DNA from: Chloracidobacterium sp. UBA6041
GTDB taxonomy: Bacteria; Acidobacteriota; Blastocatellia; Pyrinomonadales; Pyrinomonadaceae
Assembly: GCA_002427845.1 (NCBI GenBank)
Contig: DIYZ01000174.1
Location: 1-9,572, forward strand
DNA: 9,572 nt
Direction: 5' to 3'
Both the position numbers and the translations under genes were made by a program. Shown piece by piece: positions 1-5,889 of this stretch (within the stretch, counting starts at the first letter, position 1; each line of letters begins with the position of its first letter). The notes under the pieces are model-generated. The model was not told the origin of the DNA and ran no database searches. It saw nothing but the letters and a program-made list of their open reading frames with translations.

Positions 1-613
<613 letters not shown>

Positions 614-686
614 TCTTAGTTGGCCTCTTTAATAAATGGTCGTAATTCTTTCGACGCTTATTCTTGCTGACGCGAGCTATAAATAA

Positions 687-761
687 TGGAGCCCGCGATG
701 AGATTTGAACTCATGACCTCCTCCTTACCAAGGAGGCGCTCTACCCCTGAGCTACGCGGGC
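687..761 (-). tRNA. tRNA-Thr (anticodon GGU)
   Basis: Read on the minus strand this folds as a 75-nt cloverleaf. The acceptor stem is GCCCGCG/CGCGGGC with discriminator T and an encoded CCA. The D-arm carries AGCTCAGGGGTAGAGC, the anticodon stem is CCTCC/GGAGG around loop TTGGTAA, and the T-loop is TTCAAAT. Anticodon GGT reads ACC/ACU threonine codons. It is the last tRNA before tuf, the position held by thrT in the E. coli tufB operon. Confidence 0.96.
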
Positions 762-766
762 GCTTT

Positions 767-791
767 GTAGCGCAAGCTGTTAGCTTGCGGG
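767..791 (+). repeat. Short hairpin element, copy A, in the tRNA-Thr/tRNA-Gly spacer
   Basis: The layout is GTAG, then CGCAAGCT, a GTT loop, AGCTTGCG, then GG: an 8-bp perfect stem with a 3-nt loop. A second, diverged copy in the opposite orientation lies 17 nt further right (809-833). Strand is arbitrary. Without a U-tract and inside a tRNA-tuf transcription unit it is unlikely to be an intrinsic terminator. It looks like a small dispersed palindromic repeat (REP/MITE-like), possibly also acting as an RNA-processing structure. Confidence 0.75.
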
Positions 792-808
792 TCTATCAAA
801 ATCTCAAA

Positions 809-833
809 GGGACAAACTAACAGTTTGTCCTAC
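809..833 (-). repeat. Short hairpin element, copy B, inverted relative to copy A
   Basis: On the minus strand the layout is GTAG, GACAAACT, GTT loop, AGTTTGTC, CC, which is the same architecture as copy A at 767-791. The stem differs from copy A at three positions (1, 2 and 5), and each change is matched by the complementary change in the opposite arm, so base pairing is fully kept. One additional flanking G-C pair extends this stem to 9 bp. It ends 7 nt before the 3' end of tRNA-Gly. Confidence 0.75.
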
Positions 834-839
834 TTGAAC

Positions 840-915
840 TGGAGCGGGCGACGAGATTCGAACTCGCGACCCTCAGCTTGGAAGGCTGATGCTCTACCAA
901 CTGAGCTACACCCGC
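840..915 (-). tRNA. tRNA-Gly (anticodon UCC)
   Basis: A 76-nt cloverleaf on the minus strand. The acceptor stem is GCGGGTG/CGCCCGC with one T-G wobble, followed by discriminator T and an encoded CCA. The D-arm has AGCTCAGTTGGTAGAGC, the anticodon stem is TCAGC/GCTGA with loop CTTCCAA, and the T-loop is TTCGAAT. Anticodon TCC reads GGA/GGG glycine codons. It corresponds in position and identity to glyT of the E. coli thrU-tyrU-glyT-thrT-tufB operon. Confidence 0.96.
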
Positions 916-920
916 CCATT

Positions 921-1018
921 ATCGATTGCGGATTGCGAATTTCGGATTGCGAAATGAAAGCCCCCATTCGCCGCCCGCCTTTTCAATCCGCATTCCGAAG
1001 TCCGAAATCCGAAATTCT
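921..1018. repeat. GGATTGCGAATT-type imperfect inverted repeat in the tRNA-Gly/tRNA-Tyr spacer
   Basis: The 106-nt spacer between tRNA-Gly and tRNA-Tyr is almost entirely one element. The left arm carries iterated imperfect ~11-nt units of the type CGGATTGCGAAT (from about 925), and the right arm carries their complement (ATTCCGAAGTCCGAAATCC from 993). A perfect 12-bp inverted pair, 937-948 against 1006-1017, brackets a GC-rich centre (CCCCCATTCGCCGCCCGCC). A second pair, 928-935 with 984-991, is complementary but not nested with the first. Similar GATTGCGGATT repeats are, from memory, common in intergenic DNA of Acidobacteria- and Verrucomicrobia-type genomes. It encodes no plausible protein. 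Confidence 0.7.
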
Positions 1019-1021
1019 TCC

Positions 1022-1109
1022 TGGTGCAGGGGGCAGGATTCGAACCTGCGTAAGGCGTTAGCCTGCCGGGTTTACAGCCCGGTGCCATTAACCACTCGAC
1101 CACCCCTGC
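1022..1109 (-). tRNA. tRNA-Tyr (anticodon GUA)
   Basis: An 88-nt class II tRNA on the minus strand. The acceptor stem is GCAGGGG/CCCCTGC with discriminator A and an encoded CCA. The anticodon stem is CCGGG/CCCGG around loop CTGTAAA. The long variable arm contains a GGC-TAAC-GCC hairpin, and the T-arm is GCAGG-TTCGAAT-CCTGC. Anticodon GTA together with the long variable arm identifies bacterial tRNA-Tyr. It lies 20 nt from the upstream tRNA-Thr. Confidence 0.96.
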
Positions 1110-1129
1110 ATGTCCTGTCAAGTGCTTAG

Positions 1130-1205
1130 TGGAGCCGGCGAAGGGACTTGAACCCCCGACCCTCTGATTACAAATCAGATGCTCTACCAACTGAGCTACG
1201 CCGGC
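1130..1205 (-). tRNA. tRNA-Thr (anticodon UGU)
   Basis: A 76-nt cloverleaf on the minus strand. The acceptor stem is GCCGGCG/CGCCGGC with discriminator T and an encoded CCA. The D-arm is AGCTCAGTTGGTAGAGC, the anticodon stem is TCTGA/TCAGA with loop TTTGTAA, and the T-loop is TTCAAGT. Anticodon TGT reads ACA threonine codons. It is the promoter-proximal member of the tRNA cluster, corresponding to thrU of E. coli. Confidence 0.96.
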
Positions 1206-1245
1206 CCGCTATAGAGTGCAAATAGCGCATTCCGACAAAATGCGG

Positions 1246-1274
1246 ATACTAGCAACCCACATGCAAAAACGCAA
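1246..1274 (-). promoter_or_regulatory. Predicted sigma70-type promoter of the tRNA-tuf operon
   Basis: On the minus strand, -35 TTGCGT (1274-1269) and -10 TAGTAT (1251-1246) are separated by 17 bp. The expected start is near 1239, about 34 nt before the 5' end of the first tRNA, a typical leader length for a stable-RNA operon. It is the best match in the spacer. pgsA lies upstream on the same strand, but no terminator was found, so read-through from pgsA cannot be excluded. Confidence 0.5.
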
Positions 1275-1305
1275 GTCGCAGTCAGAATTGCAGATATCTT
1301 AACAC

Positions 1306-1461
1306 TTGCGACGCGAAAAGGTGCGCTACTGCAGACTAAAAGATGTGCTCCTGAAGTTAAAAGATGCGCAAGCTTACAAAAAATTCTCCGCGCTTAATCA
1401 AGAAGAACGTGAGGCGCGCCAAGAGTATAACCGCGCGACTAATCTCGAACCACCGGGATGA
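1306..1461 (+). CDS. Doubtful small ORF (~51 aa, charged helical), possible gene remnant
   Basis: An open frame follows a TAA at 1300-1302 and runs to TGA at 1459-1461. Possible starts are TTG 1306 or GTG 1321. The product is rich in Lys, Glu, Gln and Arg (core LKDVLLKLKDAQAYKKF followed by ALNQEEREARQEYNRA) and looks like an amphipathic helix or coiled coil, with residue composition closer to a real protein than to random translation. Against it: no ATG, no ribosome-binding site, and its last 23 bases run antisense into the 3' end of pgsA. The same stretch lies directly upstream of the tRNA operon promoter. I do not recognise the sequence. It may be a decayed gene fragment or chance. Confidence 0.2.
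   Translation: MRREKVRYCRLKDVLLKLKDAQAYKKFSALNQEEREARQEYNRATNLEPPG
1337..1366. repeat. Pair of 9-bp direct repeats (TAAAAGATG) 21 bp apart
   Basis: TAAAAGATG occurs at 1337-1345 and again at 1358-1366, exactly 21 bp (two helical turns) apart, about 100-130 bp upstream of the predicted tRNA-tuf start. That is the zone where stable-RNA operons often carry activator sites. The same repeat also falls in frame within the doubtful small ORF as two LKD motifs seven codons apart, so the regulatory and coding explanations compete. Confidence 0.3.
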
Positions 1462-2167
1462 CTGGTTGTTTCGCCACGTACTCCCCTCGGCTGTTTGAGA
1501 GCACTGCTCGATAGAACGATCTGAAATAGCCATACATAGAAAGACAAGACGAGATTACTACCAGCCAGAGCATTGCTCGTCCGGCAGTGTAAAGCAGCAC
1601 CTGCCAGTCGTTTGCGGTAACCGTGCGGCCGCCGAAAAGGTGCTGCCACGCGGCGCGCAATTCCGGAACCGACCAGAAGGCAATGGCGGGAAAAGGCTGC
1701 CCAAAGTTTCCCACTGGAGGCTTGCCGGCGACGCTCGAGGCGATAAGCAGCGCCACGGTCAAGACCTGCAAGAGCATCTTAAACTTGCCCATCTTCGACG
1801 CTGAAATCACCAGTCCGTCGGCAGCCGCAATTGAACGCAAGCCAGTAACTGCAAACTCGCGGCCGATGATGATTACCACGGCCCACGCGGGCGCGAGCTG
1901 GTTTTCTACCAGTGAGATCAGCGCCGCGGATATCAGTAACTTGTCCGCAATCGGATCGAGGAGTTGGCCCAGACGCGTGACCTGATCCCGGCTTCTGGCG
2001 AAATGGCCGTCGAGATAGTCAGTGAATGCGGCACCGAGGAAAAGCGCCACGCCAAAAATGTGACGCGGCAAACCAAACCAGCTTTCGGAAAACGGAGTTA
2101 GCAGGACGACGACGAGAAGCGGAACGATGAAGATACGCAGGAGCGTCAGGCCGTTTGGGAGATTCAC
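1439..2167 (-). CDS. pgsA: CDP-diacylglycerol--glycerol-3-phosphate 3-phosphatidyltransferase
   Basis: This integral inner-membrane enzyme transfers the phosphatidyl group of CDP-diacylglycerol to glycerol-3-phosphate, giving phosphatidylglycerol phosphate, the committed step to phosphatidylglycerol and cardiolipin. The CDP-alcohol phosphotransferase signature is complete: D50-x2-D53-G54-x2-A57-R58-x8-G67-x3-D71-x3-D75 in DYLDGHFARSRDQVTRLGQL and the DPIAD that follows. The N-terminus MNLPNGLTLLRIFIVPLLVV is typical of PgsA, and several hydrophobic helices follow. At 242 residues it is longer than the usual ~180-200. The extra length is mainly a segment around residues 148-195 containing GKPPVGNFGQPFP and WQHLFGGRTVTANDW, before the last helix. 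The start is GTG (2167-2165), with a GAGG about 10 nt upstream. It is divergent from uvrA. A pgsY-like or CDP-alcohol paralogue role is less likely. Confidence 0.93.
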   Translation of the reverse strand: MNLPNGLTLLRIFIVPLLVVVLLTPFSESWFGLPRHIFGVALFLGAAFTDYLDGHFARSRDQVTRLGQLLDPIADKLLISAALISLVENQLAPAWAVVIIIGREFAVTGLRSIAAADGLVISASKMGKFKMLLQVLTVALLIASSVAGKPPVGNFGQPFPAIAFWSVPELRAAWQHLFGGRTVTANDWQVLLYTAGRAMLWLVVISSCLSMYGYFRSFYRAVLSNSRGEYVAKQPVIPVVRD

Positions 2168-2228
2168 ACTGGTTACGCCTCAGACCATCTAAGGTCCAAA
2201 TTTTTAGAACAGCCAAGCAGTTGATTGC

Positions 2229-2258
2229 AGTGTAGGACTCGTCCGAAAACAGTGTCAA
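2229..2258 (-). promoter_or_regulatory. Predicted pgsA promoter
   Basis: On the minus strand a perfect -35 TTGACA (2258-2253) is followed after 18 bp by TACACT (2234-2229), a 4/6 match to the -10 consensus. The expected start is about 55 nt upstream of the pgsA GTG. It is arranged back to back with the uvrA promoter: the two -35 boxes are separated by 19 bp. Confidence 0.55.
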
Positions 2259-2277
2259 GGCATTGAAAATTGCCAAC

Positions 2278-2306
2278 TTGCCGACGCTCATGCCGTGGGC
2301 TAGAAT
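2278..2306 (+). promoter_or_regulatory. Predicted uvrA promoter
   Basis: -35 TTGCCG (2278-2283), 17-bp spacer, -10 TAGAAT (2301-2306, 5/6). The predicted start near 2313 leaves a leader of about 52 nt to the ATG at 2365. This lies downstream of the earliest in-frame ATG (2263), which therefore would not be transcribed, and it supports the internal start for uvrA. I saw no LexA-type palindrome next to it. Confidence 0.5.
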
Positions 2307-2364
2307 GACTGGTTCGCTACTCCCTAATATTCGCGTCTGTAGCGCCCTAAATAGTTTTCGTCCC

Positions 2365-5226
2365 ATGGGAATAAATCTCATCACAGTAAGAGGCGCGCGC
2401 CAGCACAACCTCAAAAACATTAACGTAGAAATACCGCGCGATCGTTTTACTGTCATCACGGGCTTGTCGGGCTCGGGCAAATCTTCGCTTGCGTTCGATA
2501 CGATTTACGCTGAAGGCCAACGCCGTTATGTAGAGTCGTTGTCGGCTTACGCTCGCCAGTTTTTGGATCAACTTGAAAAGCCCGATGTCGATTCCGTTGA
2601 GGGTCTTTCGCCGGCGATCTCCATTGAGCAAAAGACAGTCTCGCGCAGCCCACGTTCGACGGTTGGCACAGTCACAGAGATTTACGACTACATGCGGCTG
2701 CTCTTTTCTTCAATCGGCCAGCCGCATTGTCACGTGTGCGGCGCGGCTATCACCCGCCAAAGTGTCGAGCAAATCGTGCAAAATGTTCTGAGCTTGCCGG
2801 AAGGCGAGCGGGTGATGATCCTGGCGCCGATAGTGCGAGGCCGCAAGGGTGAGTTCAAAAAGGAGCTTGAGAAACTTGCAAGAGACGGTTTCCTGCGCGC
2901 GCGCGTCGACGGCGAACTACTTTCCCTGGACGAAGAAATCAAACTCGACAAGCGCCGCAATCATACGATTGAAGCAGTAGTCGACCGGCTATTGATCAAA
3001 TCAGGAATCAACGAGCGTCTTTCCGATTCGGTGCGCACGGCATTGAAACTGACGGGCGGGGCGGTGCTCGTGTCGGTAGTCGATGGCGAAGAGAAGCTTT
3101 ATTCCGAACGCATGGCTTGTGTGATCTGCGGTATCAATGTTCCTCCGCTCGAACCGCGTTCATTTTCCTTCAACTCCGCTTACGGCGCCTGCAAACGTTG
3201 CCACGGGTTGGGCACGGTGCTCGAGGTTGATCCAGCCAAACTGATCCCGGACGCAAACATTGCTGCCGACAAACTCGTCTTCATGGGACCGGCAGACCGG
3301 CAAGGATCAGCATATCTAGAGAGTGCGGTACTAGCCGTCACCAAACATCTCAATGCCGACGCGAAGTTGCCGTTTGCTAAACTACCCAAAGAGGTTTGCG
3401 ATGGGTTCTTCAATGGTGTTAGTGGTCAGTTAACTTTCCGCCAGGGACTGTACTCGTATCAAAGCCCCTGGAAAGGCGCGTTGCGTTGGCTTCGCGATCG
3501 ACTCGACGAAGCGCCTTCCGACAAAGTCAAAATGGCATTGGAGGAACTCGTCTCCCCGTCAGTCTGTCCCGACTGCAAAGGGAGACGTTTGCGTTCCGAT
3601 TCACTCTCGGTTCGGCTTGGTGGTCGAGGAATCGCCGAATACACGGCGTTGCCGATTGAAGATTCTGTTTCCGCTTTTGAGGCGATCGAGTTGAATGCCC
3701 GCGAGGAACAGATAGCCGGCCAAATATTGCGGGAGATAAAAAACCGTCTGCGTTTCCTGCAAAGTGTCGGTCTGGGCTATCTGACGCTTAACCGCTCCTC
3801 CGCCAGCCTTTCCGGTGGTGAAGGACAACGCATCCGTTTGGCTACGCAAATCGGCTCCCAACTTCGCGGTGTCCTGTATGTTCTTGACGAGCCTTCAATC
3901 GGCCTGCACCCTCGCGACAATCAAAAACTGCTCGACACGTTGACTGCGCTTCGCGATCTTGGCAACACCGTGCTCGTAGTTGAGCATGACGAGGAAACTA
4001 TTCGCCGCGCCGATTACGTTGTGGATCTGGGACCAGGAGCCGGGGCGCACGGCGGCGAGTTAGTGGCCTTTGGAACTGCCGAGGATGTTGCCAACAATCC
4101 GCGTTCGGTTACCGGACTCTATATTCGCGGCGCAAGAAAAATTGAGGTGCCGCTGCAACGACGCACTGCAAACGGAAAATATCTGACGGTGCGTGGCGCG
4201 CGCGCCAATAACCTGAAAGAGATCGACGTCTCTTTTCCGCTCGGGCTGTTGACCGTGATCACCGGAGTTTCCGGATCGGGCAAGTCAACGCTCGTCGAGG
4301 ACATTCTTTATCCAGCGCTGGCTCGTCACCTTTACGGTTCGCTGGCGGAGCCGGGAGCGTGCGTCAGTGTCGAAGGCCTGGAACATGTCGATAAGGTGAT
4401 CGAGATCGATCAATCGCCCATTGGCCGCACGCCACGATCCAATCCCGCCACCTACACCGGCCTGTTTACACCGTTGCGCGAACTGTATGCGATGCTCCCG
4501 GAGTCGCGTGAACGCGGATACAAGCCCGGGCGATTTTCATTTAATGTGAAGGGCGGACGTTGCGAGGGTTGTGAAGGCGACGGCATGAAGCGCATTGAAA
4601 TGAATTTCCTGCCTGACGTTTATGTTCTTTGCGACGTTTGTCGCGGCGCTCGTTACAATCGCGAAACGCTTTCCGTCAAATACAAAGGCAAATCGATTGC
4701 CGAGTTGCTGGACACAACCGTCGAAGAGGCGTTGCCGCTGCTGGAAAATGTTCCGCAAATACAGCAGAAACTGCAAACCCTTCTCGATGTTGGTCTCGGT
4801 TATCTAAAGTTGGGACAATCAGCGACGACGCTTTCGGGCGGAGAAGCCCAGCGCATCAAGCTGGCGAAGGAACTATCAAAACGAGCGACGGGCCGCACCG
4901 TCTACATACTCGACGAGCCAACCACCGGGCTTCATTTTGCGGACGTGCATAAACTGCTCGACGTTCTGCAACGACTTGTTACTCTCGGAAACACCATACT
5001 CGTAATCGAGCACAATCTCGACGTTATTAAGTCTGCCGATTACATCATCGACCTTGGGCCAGAAGGCGGTGAACACGGCGGCCGCGTGGTCGCCTGCGGC
5101 ACTCCGGAAGAGGTCGCGCGCTCGCGGCGTTCGCATACGGGCCAGGTCTTACGACCTCTTTTGAATGGTCGTCTCGCGAAAAACGGCAACGGTAACTCTC
5201 GCGGCGAAGATAAGAAGATCGCGTGA
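2365..5226 (+). CDS. uvrA: Excinuclease ABC subunit UvrA
   Basis: UvrA is the dimeric ABC-type ATPase that detects bulky DNA lesions and loads UvrB in nucleotide excision repair. Numbering from the ATG at 2365 (953 residues), both ATPase modules are intact. Module 1 has Walker A GLSGSGKSS from residue 33, signature LSGGE at 482-486 and Walker B D508-E509. Module 2 has Walker A GVSGSGKST from 634, signature LSGGE at 823-827 and Walker B D850-E851. Both zinc modules are present: C252/C255/C276/C279 and C733/C736/C756/C759, the latter with the usual x19 spacing. The frame stays open back to an ATG at 2263, which would add 34 residues. That extension is rejected because the family begins at about ITVRGARQHNLKN and a promoter lies between the two starts. 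No clear Shine-Dalgarno precedes 2365. The C-terminal ~22 residues are a polar, Asn/Gly/Lys-rich tail. Confidence 0.97.
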   Translation: MGINLITVRGARQHNLKNINVEIPRDRFTVITGLSGSGKSSLAFDTIYAEGQRRYVESLSAYARQFLDQLEKPDVDSVEGLSPAISIEQKTVSRSPRSTVGTVTEIYDYMRLLFSSIGQPHCHVCGAAITRQSVEQIVQNVLSLPEGERVMILAPIVRGRKGEFKKELEKLARDGFLRARVDGELLSLDEEIKLDKRRNHTIEAVVDRLLIKSGINERLSDSVRTALKLTGGAVLVSVVDGEEKLYSERMACVICGINVPPLEPRSFSFNSAYGACKRCHGLGTVLEVDPAKLIPDANIAADKLVFMGPADRQGSAYLESAVLAVTKHLNADAKLPFAKLPKEVCDGFFNGVSGQLTFRQGLYSYQSPWKGALRWLRDRLDEAPSDKVKMALEELVSPSVCPDCKGRRLRSDSLSVRLGGRGIAEYTALPIEDSVSAFEAIELNAREEQIAGQILREIKNRLRFLQSVGLGYLTLNRSSASLSGGEGQRIRLATQIGSQLRGVLYVLDEPSIGLHPRDNQKLLDTLTALRDLGNTVLVVEHDEETIRRADYVVDLGPGAGAHGGELVAFGTAEDVANNPRSVTGLYIRGARKIEVPLQRRTANGKYLTVRGARANNLKEIDVSFPLGLLTVITGVSGSGKSTLVEDILYPALARHLYGSLAEPGACVSVEGLEHVDKVIEIDQSPIGRTPRSNPATYTGLFTPLRELYAMLPESRERGYKPGRFSFNVKGGRCEGCEGDGMKRIEMNFLPDVYVLCDVCRGARYNRETLSVKYKGKSIAELLDTTVEEALPLLENVPQIQQKLQTLLDVGLGYLKLGQSATTLSGGEAQRIKLAKELSKRATGRTVYILDEPTTGLHFADVHKLLDVLQRLVTLGNTILVIEHNLDVIKSADYIIDLGPEGGEHGGRVVACGTPEEVARSRRSHTGQVLRPLLNGRLAKNGNGNSRGEDKKIA

Positions 5227-5232
5227 TACAAT
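5224..5232 (+). promoter_or_regulatory. Possible extended -10 promoter for the gene pair after uvrA
   Basis: TGATACAAT at 5224-5232 matches an extended -10 element (TGn plus TACAAT, 5/6) and overlaps the uvrA stop codon. It would place the start near 5239, only about 6 nt before the ATG at 5245, giving a nearly leaderless transcript. No -35 box is present at the right distance. This is a single short motif and may be chance; read-through from uvrA is the simpler source of expression. Confidence 0.22.
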
Positions 5233-5244
5233 TAACTCCACCCA

Positions 5245-5487
5245 ATGACAAAGCAATTAGAACCACAGGATGAGATTGACACCGGCCAACTCGCGTTAGA
5301 CCGTTCAGCCTTTGCTGTTTTCTCTTCGTTTGCAGAGGCCGAGGCTGCTGATAAGGCTTACTGGTTATCTCGCACGCCGCATGAGCGCCTGCGCCACATG
5401 GAAACGCTCCGGCGAATGAACTATGGGTCTAGAGCTACCGAAAGACTTCAAAGAGTTCTTGAATTTGCTACGCGTGAATGGCGTTGA
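5245..5487 (+). CDS. Small conserved-type helical protein, partner of the downstream nucleotidyltransferase
   Basis: An 80-residue acidic N-terminus/basic C-terminus protein with no signal peptide or membrane segment. Residues 30-75 contain AEAADKAYWLSRTPHERL and then METLRRMNYGSRATERLQRV. The pattern YWLSRTPxERLxxxExLRRxNYG-xATxRLQRV resembles small proteins that, as I recall, sit directly upstream of MNT-type nucleotidyltransferases in many bacteria. No named domain is claimed. It starts 18 nt after uvrA and its last 65 nt overlap the next gene in a different frame, which points to translational coupling. By position it could be the antitoxin or a stabilising partner of the nucleotidyltransferase; that is inference. 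The ATG at 5245 is the first start after the uvrA stop. Confidence 0.7.
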   Translation: MTKQLEPQDEIDTGQLALDRSAFAVFSSFAEAEAADKAYWLSRTPHERLRHMETLRRMNYGSRATERLQRVLEFATREWR

Positions 5488-5869
5488 GTACCTTCTGATT
5501 GGCGCCTACGCAGTTGGCTATCACGGGTATCCTCGGGCCACCAAGGGTCTTGACGTCTGGATTGCATCTACGCCTGAGAACGCAACTCGCATCGTGTCAG
5601 CCATCAAGGAATTTGGTTTTGGCACGCACGAACTTACGACTGAGCTTCTACTTCGACCAAACAACATCGTACGAATGGGAGAAGAGCCCCTGCGAATTGA
5701 GATTTTGAATTGGGCATCTGGCGTGGATTTCGACGAATGTTATCGGGAAAGAATAATAGACACGCTGGATGGGGTTGAAGTGAGTTTGATCGGATTGAAT
5801 CATCTAAAAACAAACAAGAGAGCAAGCGGCCGACTGAAGGACCTGGCGGACCTTGAAGAGCTTCCTTGA
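5423..5869 (+). CDS. MNT-type nucleotidyltransferase-fold protein, catalytic motif degenerate
   Basis: A 148-residue protein of the polymerase-beta-like nucleotidyltransferase superfamily (relatives include MNT antitoxins and AbiEii-type toxins). The N-terminus LPKDFKEFLNLLRVNGVEYL leads into LIGAYAVGYHGYPRATKGLD, the position of the G-G/S-x(n)-D-x-D active site, and the C-terminus ends NKRASGRLKDLADLEEL, typical of this group. Three catalytic positions depart from the expected form: G27-A28 instead of G-G/S, Gly42 where the first metal-binding Asp is expected (G-L-D44), and Glu93 (RIEIL) where the third carboxylate is normally Asp. Gly42 is codon GGT, one base from GAT. The fold is clear but activity is doubtful. 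It overlaps the upstream partner by 65 nt. The start at 5423 is needed to keep the family N-terminus. Confidence 0.8.
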   Translation: MGLELPKDFKEFLNLLRVNGVEYLLIGAYAVGYHGYPRATKGLDVWIASTPENATRIVSAIKEFGFGTHELTTELLLRPNNIVRMGEEPLRIEILNWASGVDFDECYRERIIDTLDGVEVSLIGLNHLKTNKRASGRLKDLADLEELP

Positions 5870-5889
5870 CTGATTCTGATTAAACGCCG

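Noticed and set aside
767..833. Intrinsic terminator, or CRISPR-like array, in the tRNA-Thr/tRNA-Gly spacer
   Set aside because: The hairpins lack U-tracts and lie inside the tRNA-tuf operon; there are only two copies, in opposite orientation and with diverged stems.
825..1190. Several short open frames on both strands across the tRNA cluster
   Set aside because: They run through tRNA-Gly, tRNA-Tyr, tRNA-Thr and repeat DNA; the peptides (e.g. SGRRDSNSRPSAWKADALPT) are typical translations of tRNA genes.
1398..1985. Open frames overlapping pgsA on both strands
   Set aside because: Shadows of pgsA in other frames; no domain-like content.
2263..2364. N-terminal extension of UvrA from the ATG at 2263
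   Set aside because: It adds 34 residues not seen in the family, and a good promoter (2278-2306) lies downstream of that ATG.
2019..2480. Minus-strand frame of ~153 codons spanning the pgsA/uvrA intergenic region
   Set aside because: It overlaps both pgsA and uvrA out of frame and crosses both promoters; composition is not protein-like.
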